NCBI GenBank assembly: GCA_001874305.1
Contig: MPCU01000003.1
Span: forward strand, 1 to 64,000
Origin: Bacteriovorax sp. MedPE-SWde
Lineage (GTDB): Bacteria > Bdellovibrionota > Bacteriovoracia > Bacteriovoracales > Bacteriovoracaceae
Reading direction: 5' to 3'
Length of the DNA: 64,000 nucleotides
The translations under genes were made by a program, and so were the position numbers. A model generated the notes under the pieces. The model did no database searches. It was given only the letters and a program-made list of their open reading frames with translations, and had not been told where the DNA came from. Below, piece after piece: positions 31,914-40,686 of the stretch. The stretch's first letter is position 1. Each line of letters opens with the position of its first letter.

Positions 31914-33725
31914 ATGGGTCAGTTAAAAGAAAAATATATTTATATATTCTTTTTTCTTATCACAGTGTTTTCATTTTCTATAATATTTGTCTCTCCTGAC
32001 AATATTGGTATTAATGATTTTGACCATAACTTTACTAATATTCTGGTCTCTATAAAGTCTATATTTCAAGAATACGAATTCCCTTTGTGGAATCCATATG
32101 ATCATGGTGGTATTCCTCTTCTTGGACAAGCTTATTCAAGCTCTCTTTCGCCTTTTAATATATTGTTTCTTGTTTTTCCAGCTCTTATAGCATTGAAGAT
32201 TAAAATATTGATTTGCTCTCTTCTATGTTGTTTTACAAGCTATAGGTATTTAAAAGATCAAGTCAAAGATAACCTTTCGGCCACATGTGGTGCGATACTA
32301 TTTACTTTTTCTTCATATAACGCCTTAAATATTACTCAAGGGCAATATGAATTTATGACAATGTGGTATATTCCAATATTGTTCTTAACGTATAAGAATA
32401 GTGATTTAAAGAGTAGCATTATATTTTCTATTTCTGTTGTTATGATGCTCTTTGAAGGAGCAGTCTATAATATTGTTATATCTCTTCTTTCTATATTTAT
32501 TCTCATTGTATTTCAAAGATTAAAAAATCTAAAAGAATTTATTAAAAAATTGTTGTTGGCATTTTTGTTAGGTGCTATAAAACTGTTTCCATCTATAAAC
32601 TTAATGTCTCTAAATAATCGACAGATTTATGATATCTCTGGATTCAGTCTTTATTCGTTCATACATTCCCTTATTAATAGGGGTCAGAAAGTATATTATA
32701 GTAACAACCTTGAGGTCTTCTATGAGGCCGTCTCAAATTACATTGGTCTAGATAATAGTTTTGGATTAATTTCTGGCATTGATAGTGGTTGGGATGAACA
32801 TGGTATGTTTATTGGAATTATACCTCTATTTCTTATACTTGCCTCAGTTGTATACTCTATTAGAAAAAAGAAATATGTACCTCAGATAGGATTACTAATA
32901 ATTACTATTCTTATAAGTTTTGGATATCGACTACCTCTAGGGCCTTGGAAACTATTGAATATGCTTCCTGTTTTAGAGAATATGAGACATCCAACAAGGT
33001 TTAGAGTAATTACTCTTTTAATATTCTCTGTGTTTATCTGCTTTGCTATTAAAAAGATAAGTGAATATCTGAGTAAGAGATTTTCTAAAAGAGTAGCATA
33101 TTCTCTATGTGTCACTTTTGTACTTCTCTTGAGTATAGACCTGTCTTTAATGACTAGGCGAATCTTAGGTGATGCCTTTATTTATCCAAACTTTACTAAA
33201 CTAGAGAGAGGTACAAGCCTCAACTATGTTGAAAGTTGGCAGAAAAATAAGGATTACTTAATAACAACAGAAGAGGGGTACTATCCTGCATTCTTAGAAA
33301 ATAAAGGGCTTATTTTTAAAAAGGAAACACAGAATTTTAAAATAGCTACATTGGCTAAGACTAACGAATCTTATAAAGGTGAAGTATATTCATTAGATGA
33401 GAATGTGAATCCTGTGATTAAATCAAGAACTAATAATTCTATTTCTATTAATTTAGGAAAGGTATCGAGCAAAAAAATTATATTAAATCAAAACTACTTT
33501 AGTGGCTGGAGTGCTGATAGTTGTAATGTTGTTAATCATAAAGGCTTAATCGCTTTAGAGAAGTGTAGAGATAAGAATGTTTATTTAAGCTATCTTCCTA
33601 ATTCTTTTATTCTTGGTTTAGCTATTTCTATAATTACATCAATAGTTTTAATGCTCATATCTTTTGGACACTTTCAAAAATTCTCCATGGTGACGCTCAG
33701 AAGAAAGTTCAGGGATGTACTTTAG
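31914..33725 (+). CDS. Large membrane protein, YfhO/GT-C-like
   Basis: 603 residues from the ATG at 31914; a GTG at 31911 overlapping the upstream stop is an alternative. About eleven hydrophobic segments are followed by a C-terminal extracytoplasmic domain (about 420-560) and a last helix (about 565-590). The first loop has FDHNFTNILVSIKSIFQEYEFPLWNP followed by GIPLLGQ, the arrangement seen in YfhO-type and related GT-C glycosyltransferases (acidic residues in loop 1, then PLWNP). These transfer sugars from lipid carriers at the outer face of the membrane. The last 78 bp overlap the convergent gene, an unusually long coding overlap. Confidence 0.7.
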   Translation: MGQLKEKYIYIFFFLITVFSFSIIFVSPDNIGINDFDHNFTNILVSIKSIFQEYEFPLWNPYDHGGIPLLGQAYSSSLSPFNILFLVFPALIALKIKILICSLLCCFTSYRYLKDQVKDNLSATCGAILFTFSSYNALNITQGQYEFMTMWYIPILFLTYKNSDLKSSIIFSISVVMMLFEGAVYNIVISLLSIFILIVFQRLKNLKEFIKKLLLAFLLGAIKLFPSINLMSLNNRQIYDISGFSLYSFIHSLINRGQKVYYSNNLEVFYEAVSNYIGLDNSFGLISGIDSGWDEHGMFIGIIPLFLILASVVYSIRKKKYVPQIGLLIITILISFGYRLPLGPWKLLNMLPVLENMRHPTRFRVITLLIFSVFICFAIKKISEYLSKRFSKRVAYSLCVTFVLLLSIDLSLMTRRILGDAFIYPNFTKLERGTSLNYVESWQKNKDYLITTEEGYYPAFLENKGLIFKKETQNFKIATLAKTNESYKGEVYSLDENVNPVIKSRTNNSISINLGKVSSKKIILNQNYFSGWSADSCNVVNHKGLIALEKCRDKNVYLSYLPNSFILGLAISIITSIVLMLISFGHFQKFSMVTLRRKFRDVL

Positions 33726-35354
33726 AAGCTCCTTCTCATTTTCTAAATTAGAAGTTTGAATAATGCTTTTAACATAGTCCTTCCTCACTCTTAAAGCCTC
33801 TTGCGCCTCTTCCTCTCTGTGTCTGTGGTGTAGGAATAAGAACCTTTCTTGCATCGAGCCTATATTCTCATAGGCGAGGGCCATATCTAAACTATTAGCT
33901 GTAAAAGTATTATTGTAGTATCCACTTTTTGTAAGTTTCTTTGTATTAAGATCATTATTTTTTAAATTTATGAATGTAATTGAGTAAAGAGATACTGCGA
34001 AGAAGATTACGAATAAATCATTTTTAATTTTTCTTCCAAGGTAAACCAGTATTATAAGTGGAATACCGAAGTTAACTAGCTTTAAAAGAGGGTAGGCCGA
34101 GTATTCAATATTGTTGTTGATATTAGAACTCCATAGACTGAAGTAATTTGAAAAAAGCATGTCATGAGGAAGAAAGAGTCCCTGATTTATATAGAAAATA
34201 TAAATATAAGTGCTAACGCTAAAGCCAATTAATAGTAGATAATTCCTTATTTTCATATTGCCTAAAGAGCTAAATAGAATAAAGAAGAATGGGAGGTCCT
34301 GAATGAATTGTCTCGCCCCAAATACACCACCACCATGAGAGTACGTTGATCCAAAGAAGAAAACTTTTAGTCCAATAGATAGAATAATAGCCAATTTGAG
34401 GGTGAGCTTTTTTTCTCTTATTACTTCAAGGAGTCCAATCAATATTGCCACGAATAAAATAGGACTGAATATGAAGATACCTTTATAAGGGGAGAACATA
34501 GTCTCCCAGATGAGTATAGGATTAAAGTAGAATATATTTGAATAGCCAACTACCATTTCACCAAACCTAATCTTCTCATTAATAAAATGTGGCAGAATAC
34601 CAACTAGTGTTGAGACTGCTGCGATTGAGAGACTTTTAAGTTTAAGGTTATTCCTTAATATGTAGAGAATGATAGGAAAGTAGAAGAAATTTCCAATTCT
34701 GACCGAAAAGGATAGTCCCCATATTAATCCAATTAGTATGAGGTCTTTCTTTGTTAAATCTTTTTCTATGTAGGTTAGTAGTAGAGCAGTAAAAATTAAT
34801 GACATATTATTACTGGCACCTGGCTCAAGTGTCATGTAGTAAATCAATGGGGTCGAAAGTATGAATATACAGAAATCTCTATAACTATTCTGTGATTTAA
34901 AAATTGATTTATTTTTAAATAGGAGAAAAATACCAAATGCTGTTAAAAGAATATTTCCGAAAACTAGGGACATATGCCAAAAGAATTTACTTCCATCTCT
35001 TCTAAAGTTAAATGGTTTCTTGAAGCCCTTTAGATGGTCTTCGAATTGAAGTTCTTCATTATTAAGTCCAGATACACTAGAGACTATTTTTGAATAAAGA
35101 GCAAATGGTATCCAGCCAGCTACTGCACCAGAAGAATGGTGATGAGGGTAGTTCTTTGATTCTGTTAGTAAGAATTTTTGCTCTGGATAAAAGAGTTCAT
35201 CAGCAATATTGAGGTCACCGTCTTCAAGAATACTTTCTGTCATGCTGCTATAAACACCATATTCTGGAATTGTGAAATTTACGACAGCAAACGAAAAGGT
35301 AAAAACGATGAGTAATATAGGAAAGTACTTCTTGCACAGTTGATCAATATTCAT
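33648..35354 (-). CDS. Polytopic membrane protein, GT39/GT-C-like
   Basis: 568 residues with about ten to twelve hydrophobic segments and a soluble C-terminal tail of about 80 residues. The long first external loop contains YGVYSSMTESILEDGDLN followed by HHSSGAVAGW; acidic residues in loop 1 are typical of GT-C (PMT/ArnT-like) sugar transferases. The exact family is unclear. It overlaps the convergent YfhO-like gene by 78 bp. The promoter is an extended -10 on the minus strand, TGTTAAAAT, ending 6 nt before the ATG, with no SD, so a leaderless transcript is likely. Confidence 0.7.
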   Translation of the reverse strand: MNIDQLCKKYFPILLIVFTFSFAVVNFTIPEYGVYSSMTESILEDGDLNIADELFYPEQKFLLTESKNYPHHHSSGAVAGWIPFALYSKIVSSVSGLNNEELQFEDHLKGFKKPFNFRRDGSKFFWHMSLVFGNILLTAFGIFLLFKNKSIFKSQNSYRDFCIFILSTPLIYYMTLEPGASNNMSLIFTALLLTYIEKDLTKKDLILIGLIWGLSFSVRIGNFFYFPIILYILRNNLKLKSLSIAAVSTLVGILPHFINEKIRFGEMVVGYSNIFYFNPILIWETMFSPYKGIFIFSPILFVAILIGLLEVIREKKLTLKLAIILSIGLKVFFFGSTYSHGGGVFGARQFIQDLPFFFILFSSLGNMKIRNYLLLIGFSVSTYIYIFYINQGLFLPHDMLFSNYFSLWSSNINNNIEYSAYPLLKLVNFGIPLIILVYLGRKIKNDLFVIFFAVSLYSITFINLKNNDLNTKKLTKSGYYNNTFTANSLDMALAYENIGSMQERFLFLHHRHREEEAQEALRVRKDYVKSIIQTSNLENEKELLKYIPELSSERHHGEFLKVSKRYEH

Positions 35355-35378
35355 ACTGTGATTTTAACATAAAATCTA

Positions 35379-35483
35379 TTACTTACCAGTAATCCCTTGA
35401 TACATAATATACCAAACAAAGAGGCTTAATATTAATAGAGATAGTTTTATGATTATTCTTTTCTTATTAAGAGGTCGTTTCAT
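35379..35483 (-). CDS. Possible 34-residue single-helix membrane protein
   Basis: A short open frame: ATG, a very basic start (KRPLNKKR), one hydrophobic helix (about residues 10-28) and a short tail. It lies in the gap between the GT-C-like gene and dsbA and reads in the same direction as both. No convincing SD or adjacent -10 is visible, and no family is known to me. The basic-then-hydrophobic layout is the only positive evidence. Confidence 0.35.
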   Translation of the reverse strand: MKRPLNKKRIIIKLSLLILSLFVWYIMYQGITGK

Positions 35484-35508
35484 GAAGTAATGCCTAGTTG
35501 TGCTAATA

Positions 35509-35537
35509 CCTCAGCAATATATTAAACATTGCTGAGG
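35509..35537. terminator. 10-bp inverted repeat downstream of dsbA
   Basis: CCTCAGCAAT / ATTGCTGAGG, perfect 10-bp arms with a 9-nt loop, starting 15 bp beyond the dsbA stop. The T-rich run follows on the plus strand, so it is best placed to stop antisense transcription entering dsbA; it may also stabilise the dsbA mRNA 3' end. Confidence 0.5.
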
Positions 35538-35551
35538 GGATTTTTATCTTT

Positions 35552-36196
35552 TTATTTTAGCTCAGAATGAATGAGATTTCTAAGTTGGATATACCCAAAT
35601 TCTTGCAGAGGCTTTCCGTTTACAAAGAATGAAGGTGTTTGCCTAACTCCTAGAGCTTTTCCATCTGCAACATCTAGCTCAATATTTTTAAGAATTTGAG
35701 GATCTTGCATATCTTTTTTTACTTGTTCAGTGTCAATTCCTAGGTCTGGTAGGTATGTCCATAGTAGTTCTGGTTTTGGTGCATGGTGAGATGCCCATTC
35801 TGGTTGTCTCTTAAAGAAGTAAGCTAGTGCTTCCCAGTACTTTCCTTGCTTTCTAATGGCTTCTAACATTCCTGCAACATACTTAGAGTTTCTATGAAAA
35901 AGTGCATACCTAACAACTAGTTTTACCTTGCCCTCATTTTCTTTCATAAGCTCTTTTACATATGGGTAGAAGGCACTACAGCTTTCGCATTCCGGGTCAA
36001 GGAACTCTACAAGAGTTACTTGGGCATCAGGGTTACCAAGTGTTGGAGCGTAGTCTCTAACAAGAGTTGATTGATACTTCTTTGCTGCCGCAAGTTCTTC
36101 ATTTTTTTCATTCTGTGTATACATCCAACCCATTAATGCGAATGAAATTAGAACTGCTACTGTAGATAAAGCGATGATCGTTTTTTGTTTGTTCAT
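35552..36196 (-). CDS. DsbA-family thiol oxidoreductase
   Basis: 214 residues with an N-terminal membrane anchor or signal (about 7-26). The thioredoxin-fold domain has FLDPECESCSAFYPY with the active-site pair C70-E-S-C73, an inserted helical region, and the cis-Pro loop RQTPSFFVNG. This is the Thioredoxin_4/DsbA arrangement, which introduces or rearranges disulfides in exported proteins. It is 2 bp downstream of dsbB, its usual electron acceptor, so the pair forms an oxidation pathway. The AGGAAC SD supports the start. Likely clients include the cysteine-rich protein encoded on the other side of dsbB. Confidence 0.9.
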   Translation of the reverse strand: MNKQKTIIALSTVAVLISFALMGWMYTQNEKNEELAAAKKYQSTLVRDYAPTLGNPDAQVTLVEFLDPECESCSAFYPYVKELMKENEGKVKLVVRYALFHRNSKYVAGMLEAIRKQGKYWEALAYFFKRQPEWASHHAPKPELLWTYLPDLGIDTEQVKKDMQDPQILKNIELDVADGKALGVRQTPSFFVNGKPLQEFGYIQLRNLIHSELK

Positions 36197-36198
36197 TT

Positions 36199-36633
36199 TT
36201 AGTTCCTGTAAAATTTTCTATAAAAAATTATTAATAACGCGAGAAGTATTGTGAACGCTACGAATGAAAGTAGAGGGATTGTGATAAATCCACCCCATTG
36301 AATATATGTAGTCGTACAAGAGATTCCTTTTGCACAAGGTGCAGCACTCTTTGGCAGAATCTTATAATATAGTAAATTGTGATAAAGACCTATTGCCCAT
36401 CCTGTTGCCACGAGCGGTATTGAAAACTTAAATACCATTCTATTTAAAGGAAGAAGACCAACAAGAAATATTAGCACTAGCGGGTACATGCATATCCTCT
36501 GGTACCAGCAAAGTACACATGGAGGATAGTTCATTACTTCACTGAAGAAGAGACTCCCGAGAGTTGCAACAAAAGATAACAGCCAAGCTGCGAAAATAAG
36601 GTACCAGGCACCAGAACTTACATTTTTTTTCAT
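36199..36633 (-). CDS. dsbB: Disulfide bond formation protein DsbB
   Basis: 144 residues, four transmembrane helices. The first periplasmic loop holds the quinone-linked pair C39-V-L-C42 (PPCVLCWYQR) and the second holds C100 and C106 (APCAKGISC), the layout of DsbB/BdbC. It reoxidises the DsbA-like partner encoded 2 bp downstream and passes electrons to quinone. The promoter reads TGAGATACT on the minus strand (extended -10), ending 7 nt before the ATG, with no SD, so initiation may be leaderless. Confidence 0.93.
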   Translation of the reverse strand: MKKNVSSGAWYLIFAAWLLSFVATLGSLFFSEVMNYPPCVLCWYQRICMYPLVLIFLVGLLPLNRMVFKFSIPLVATGWAIGLYHNLLYYKILPKSAAPCAKGISCTTTYIQWGGFITIPLLSFVAFTILLALLIIFYRKFYRN

Positions 36634-36744
36634 AAGACCAAGTATCTCACACTGCGTAATTTTGTAAATACTAGTAATGTCATTTTTAGGTAAAGTTTAG
36701 TTTCTGGACTTTTAGTAACACCATTCGTTAAGCTATTAAGGCTT

Positions 36745-37197
36745 ATGAAATTTTTAATTCTATTATTACTATTTATCCCAAAGTCTTTTTCCAAGGATCA
36801 GTTGTTACCTCAATATTGTGACGCACTTGGTGGAGCAATTGTGAATAAATATAAGTGTCCCAAAAGTGGTCTTACGATCCCTTTTCAATTTTGTACTTTT
36901 AAGAATAATTATGGTGATGAACAATTCTTTGATGGCTGTACTGGTCCAACAGGTGGCCACTCCGAAATATTCTATCCTCACTGTATAAAGCACGACCTCT
37001 GTTACCATCATGAGCCTATGTCTAATGGAAAAACTCAAAAGACTTGTGACAGTGAACTTAAAGAAGGGCTCATTGAGTCTTGTACTAGTGCCAAAGATAA
37101 AGAGAAGTGTGAGTTCTGGGCTAAGACTATGTATAAGGCCGTCCGCTCTTTTGGAACTTTGGCCTATAACTGTGCTAACTATGAAGGTAAGTACTAA
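36745..37197 (+). CDS. Secreted phospholipase A2-like protein, ten cysteines
   Basis: 150 residues with a Sec signal peptide (about 1-16). The key motif is C80-I-K-H83-D84-L-C86-Y, the C-x-x-H-D-x-C active-site helix of secreted phospholipases A2, preceded by a Gly-rich possible calcium loop (DGCTGPTGG, 63-71) and followed by C101-D102, which fits the family's second-helix CD. The mature part has ten cysteines, an even number consistent with five disulfides. It should hydrolyse the sn-2 ester of phospholipids outside the cell; in a predatory or lytic organism, foreign membranes are a plausible target (inference). It is divergent from the dsbB-dsbA operon, which could form its disulfides. Confidence 0.7.
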   Translation: MKFLILLLLFIPKSFSKDQLLPQYCDALGGAIVNKYKCPKSGLTIPFQFCTFKNNYGDEQFFDGCTGPTGGHSEIFYPHCIKHDLCYHHEPMSNGKTQKTCDSELKEGLIESCTSAKDKEKCEFWAKTMYKAVRSFGTLAYNCANYEGKY

Positions 37198-37592
37198 ACT
37201 CGTTCCATATTTTTCTGAGAAATCTTAAGTGTTATAAGTGCAATAATTGCAGGAATAGCTTGAATTAATGCCGCAGAGAACTTTTCTGGAACAGAAATAT
37301 AGAGAACTAGACCGGCACCAGTAATTGTTAAAAGAATAAAGCTTGCAAGAGTTACACCTCTCTCTACATTCCCTTTAAATAAAAGGAAGATTGAATATAT
37401 CAGCCCTATTGCTAAGAACAGATTATAAAATCCTTGATTAAAGGCCCAAGTCTTAACAAATTCACCGGAGTGCTCATCGAGTCCAAATCTTTTCAACGTT
37501 TCAGGCTTCATGAAATCTATGCTTTCAAGCTTAAAAAATAGAATGTGAAGAATGGCAGTAATACCCATAAAGAATGCTGATACTTTTTTCAT
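37194..37592 (-). CDS. DUF1304-family membrane protein
   Basis: 132 residues, four hydrophobic segments. The DUF1304 features are the FFMGITAILHILFFKLES start, TWAFNQGFYNLFLAIG in the middle and a small polar end. DUF1304 proteins are small inner-membrane proteins without a proven role. A GGAG SD lies 7 nt before the ATG. The stop overlaps the convergent PLA2-like gene by 4 bp. Confidence 0.85.
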   Translation of the reverse strand: MKKVSAFFMGITAILHILFFKLESIDFMKPETLKRFGLDEHSGEFVKTWAFNQGFYNLFLAIGLIYSIFLLFKGNVERGVTLASFILLTITGAGLVLYISVPEKFSAALIQAIPAIIALITLKISQKNMERV

Positions 37593-37689
37593 AATTAAAC
37601 TCCGCTTAAGCTTACAAAGATATTGAATATAAATTATAGCATTATCAAGTGTTTATCTGCAGGTATTTCTTACAAAACGAAGGTTCAAA

Positions 37690-37718
37690 TTGACGTAAAT
37701 CTTTATGTTAAGTAATTA
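37690..37718 (+). promoter_or_regulatory. Promoter giving a leaderless metalloprotease mRNA
   Basis: TTGACG (37690-37695), a 17-bp spacer, TAATTA (37713-37718), then 6 nt to the ATG at 37725. The strong -35 and correct spacing support transcription starting at or next to the start codon. Confidence 0.6.
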
Positions 37719-37724
37719 ATTTCT

Positions 37725-38504
37725 ATGAAAAAAATCTTAATACTTATAGCTCTTATACTCTCACTTTTTAGTAATGCTAATGCAGCGGTCACTTTAGACG
37801 AATTGAAGCAGGTTGAGTCTGCTCTATATAAAGCATTCTTAGAATTAAGACCTACTACGAATGATAAACTAAGTATCAATACTCCTATTCCTGGATTAAG
37901 TGAGGATTATTGGTGGGACATCGATATGATTCACGCTTCCTATGTTAGAGAGGAATCTACAACTTCAGATGAAGTTACACATAATATCTATCTCATGGGT
38001 GGCTTTGCTAGACTTGAAGGGATGACTCCTGATGGACTTGCTTTAACGGGCTGTCACGAAATTGGGCATGGGATTGGTGGCGCTCCATTTAAAAATCCTT
38101 CAATGGGAACTATTGGTTCAACAGCAGAGGGACAAGCCGATTATTTTGCAACTAAGGTTTGTCTGCCAGTTGTTTTTAAATATCTTTCAGAAACTATGGT
38201 AGATTACGATCAAAGTGAATATGAGCAAGGCTTATGCTCAAAACAAAGTAAACATGAGAATTCGGTTTGCTTGAGATTATTTAGAGCATTAGAGAGTGAT
38301 ATTTCATTCTTTGCTCACCTTGGGTCTTATGTCGCAATGGATGAGTTTTCTACGAATGAAGCTACAGTTATAATTAAGGACCCTAGCTATTACCCTGATG
38401 CTCAATGTCGACTCGATACAATGATAAATGGAATACTTGATATCGAAAGACCAATTTGCTGGTACCCAAATGGTTTGGCCAATGGGACGTCTAGAGAGCT
38501 TTAA
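37725..38504 (+). CDS. Secreted HExxH zinc metalloprotease-like protein
   Basis: 259 residues with a Sec signal peptide (about 1-20, SNANA). The zinc motif is H111-E-I-G-H115 (GCHEIGHGIGG), followed by STAEGQADYFAT, where E135 or D139 gives the third ligand as in gluzincins (ExxxD). Five cysteines lie in the second half. The rest is not assignable to a named peptidase family by eye. It is probably a periplasmic or secreted peptidase. The mRNA is predicted to be leaderless. The last 14 bp overlap the convergent hypothetical gene. Confidence 0.75.
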   Translation: MKKILILIALILSLFSNANAAVTLDELKQVESALYKAFLELRPTTNDKLSINTPIPGLSEDYWWDIDMIHASYVREESTTSDEVTHNIYLMGGFARLEGMTPDGLALTGCHEIGHGIGGAPFKNPSMGTIGSTAEGQADYFATKVCLPVVFKYLSETMVDYDQSEYEQGLCSKQSKHENSVCLRLFRALESDISFFAHLGSYVAMDEFSTNEATVIIKDPSYYPDAQCRLDTMINGILDIERPICWYPNGLANGTSREL

Positions 38505-38835
38505 CAAGCTGCGATAGCTTATCAGAAAGTTCATGTGGCATATCTTGAATTGGACGTTTCATAACGATATATCCATTTTCACCGTGTTGAAATTTTCCAA
38601 AGTCATTATCAAATCTTAGCTCTGCATCTTCGAATACTCTTACATTAATATTATTTCCATTAATGTTTTGTGAGTCTTGTGATTTGTAGTTTAGTTTATC
38701 TATCGTCGAAAGATTCTCTGTTATCTTAAACCATTGTATAAGCTTGTCTCCACTAACAGTTGTAAATTCGATCTCTACAAGAACTACCTCTTCATTCATA
38801 AAATAATATAGTGTCGTAAAATTATTTTCTTTCAT
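38491..38835 (-). CDS. Hypothetical protein
   Basis: 114 residues, soluble and acidic, mostly beta-rich, no signal peptide and no family recognised. It starts 9 bp after the HugZ-like gene with an AAGAAGG SD close to its ATG, so it is probably co-transcribed with that gene. The last 14 bp overlap the convergent metalloprotease gene. Confidence 0.6.
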   Translation of the reverse strand: MKENNFTTLYYFMNEEVVLVEIEFTTVSGDKLIQWFKITENLSTIDKLNYKSQDSQNINGNNINVRVFEDAELRFDNDFGKFQHGENGYIVMKRPIQDMPHELSDKLSQLVKAL

Positions 38836-38844
38836 AGTACCTTC

Positions 38845-39561
38845 TTATTTTCGAGCTAGAGCTACGAGGTTCTTTCTTAAGTCGTCAGCTGTTTTGGCAT
38901 GTTCATCAAATTGCATATAATGAATGGATTGGTCTTCAATGTGAAATCCAAAAGAATTCATACTGATTATTTTTGCACCTGAGGATTCGATACCTATTTG
39001 ACTTAGGTACTTTGTAATTGAGCTTTGATGATCTTTATTCATATGATCAATAGCAAAATTATATTCTTCAAGGGAGATATCATCTTTAAAAGAATAGTCA
39101 GACGCGGGGAATTTGTAGATTTTTCCAAAGCCTTTTATATAGTGAATGAAGTCAGGCTTTAGTTTATAAAAAGCAAAACTGTGGACTTCAAAGAACTTTC
39201 TAGAGCCAGGGTTAAATCTAAAGTAAGTTTCAGAGATCTCTTTGTGATTATCGTCTTGATCTGTGACTCGAACTGCTTTAGCAAGGACACTAGTTCTCGC
39301 AGCTGATTGCTTATTTTCAGCATCCATATCAAAAACAGTAAAAGACACATTCATATCTCTATTTATATTTTTAGTATGAAGAGCAATGTCACTAACTAGA
39401 ATTACAATGTCCCCAGATGAAATTACTACGTATGGACAAATTGACCCGTACGGAAAGATGTCACCTTCTTGGTCTTTTAAAGTTGATAATACACCAACAT
39501 CTTTTTGGTGTAGGAACTGTCGAACTTCAATTGCTTTGTCCTTATTTGTCATTTCACTCAT
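38845..39561 (-). CDS. HugZ-like / PNPOx-fold protein with DUF2470 domain
   Basis: 238 residues in two parts. An N-terminal split-barrel flavin/haem-binding domain (VLSTLKDQEGDIFPYGSICPYVV, LHTKNINRDMNVSFTVFD, RFNPGSRKFFEVHSFAFYKLKP) is followed by a C-terminal DUF2470 domain (AIDHMNKDHQSSITKY). This is the architecture of HugZ-type haem oxygenases and pyridoxamine-phosphate-oxidase-like proteins. Haem degradation or flavin-dependent reduction are both possible. A GAGGA SD lies 6 nt before the ATG. Confidence 0.82.
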   Translation of the reverse strand: MSEMTNKDKAIEVRQFLHQKDVGVLSTLKDQEGDIFPYGSICPYVVISSGDIVILVSDIALHTKNINRDMNVSFTVFDMDAENKQSAARTSVLAKAVRVTDQDDNHKEISETYFRFNPGSRKFFEVHSFAFYKLKPDFIHYIKGFGKIYKFPASDYSFKDDISLEEYNFAIDHMNKDHQSSITKYLSQIGIESSGAKIISMNSFGFHIEDQSIHYMQFDEHAKTADDLRKNLVALARK

Positions 39562-39632
39562 AGAGTTCCTCTTTAAATTATGTAAATGCTTGATATGATT
39601 ATAGATTCTTCCTATCCATTTTTACAATAGTC

Positions 39633-39661
39633 TTTACATCAATCTTGGAGAAGGCTATAAC
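39633..39661 (+). promoter_or_regulatory. Sigma70-type promoter of the RlmM-like gene
   Basis: TTTACA (39633-39638), a 17-bp spacer, and TATAAC (39656-39661). Transcription would start near 39668, about 22 nt before the ATG, leaving room for the AGGA SD. Confidence 0.55.
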
Positions 39662-39689
39662 CCCTTAAATTTACATATAGGATTAGACC

Positions 39690-40685
39690 ATGACAGAGCA
39701 ATATATCTTCTTTTGTACAAATGTTGGAAATGAAAAACTTCTCAAAGAAGAGATAAGAGTTTTCTACCCTGAGTTAACTTTGAGTTACTCAAGAAAAGGT
39801 TTCGTAACATTTAAAAACAAAGGGATTCAGTATCGTATGAATTCAATTGCTCAACTTGATGTTGCATTTGCTACTCGTGCTGGAATCTGTCTTGGAAAAG
39901 CTAAGCCTGAAGGGATTGTTGAAGCCGTTAAAAAGAGTTGTGAAGAGATTGAAATCAACTATGACAAATGTGTAATTCATAGCTTTAGTGTAAACACAGA
40001 TGCTGTTCTTGAAGCGGAGGAATTATTTCAAAGAGAAGTCAATGAGCATAGTCCGATTAATAAAAATGTCATCGACTTAATTACTCTTGGTGAAAATGAA
40101 GTCTGGTATGGTGTTCATAGAGTAGGCAAGAGTACGACTCATTTTCCTAATGCAAATCCAGAGGTCGAGCTTCCGGAGAGTTCTCCATCAAGGGCCTATT
40201 TAAAAATAGCTGAAGCTGTGAAGTTGTTTAATATTAATATGGACCGCAAAGATATGTGGTTAGACTTTGGTAGTGCACCTGGTGGCGCTAGTCACTTTCT
40301 ACTTGAGAATGGTTGTAAGGTTTGGGGTATTGATCCTGCAAAGATGGATGAGTCAATTATGGAACATCCTAGATATAAGCACCTTTCAACTCCTATTCAA
40401 GATCTATCTCAAGAGGATATTCCGGCCCGTGAAGTTCAATGGGTAAATGCTGATTTAAACTTGAATCCTAAGCAAGCAATAAAAGAAGTCCTGAGATTAA
40501 TTAAGAAATATAATTTTAATGTTAAAGGAATAATTTTTAGCATCCAAGTTATTAAGATGGACCACGTTAAGAATATCGAAAATTTTGAAGATCACTTCTA
40601 CGACTGGGGTTTTGAAACTGTTATAAGTCGTCAAATACCATCTCAAAAACAAGAGTATTTAATAATTGCTAAAAAGAGAAACTAG
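39690..40685 (+). CDS. RlmM-like rRNA 2'-O-methyltransferase
   Basis: 331 residues. The N-terminal 110 residues form a THUMP/ferredoxin-like RNA-binding region (FFCTNVGNEKLLKEEI). The catalytic FtsJ-type domain follows, with WLDFGSAPGGASHFLLENG as the SAM motif and VWGIDPAKMDESI after it. RlmM methylates C2498 of 23S rRNA on the 2'-OH; the order here (RNA-binding part, then APGG-A domain) matches, but sequence similarity is moderate, so another ribose target is possible. It converges tail-to-tail with the solute-binding gene 1 bp away. Confidence 0.78.
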   Translation: MTEQYIFFCTNVGNEKLLKEEIRVFYPELTLSYSRKGFVTFKNKGIQYRMNSIAQLDVAFATRAGICLGKAKPEGIVEAVKKSCEEIEINYDKCVIHSFSVNTDAVLEAEELFQREVNEHSPINKNVIDLITLGENEVWYGVHRVGKSTTHFPNANPEVELPESSPSRAYLKIAEAVKLFNINMDRKDMWLDFGSAPGGASHFLLENGCKVWGIDPAKMDESIMEHPRYKHLSTPIQDLSQEDIPAREVQWVNADLNLNPKQAIKEVLRLIKKYNFNVKGIIFSIQVIKMDHVKNIENFEDHFYDWGFETVISRQIPSQKQEYLIIAKKRN

Positions 40686-40686
40686 T

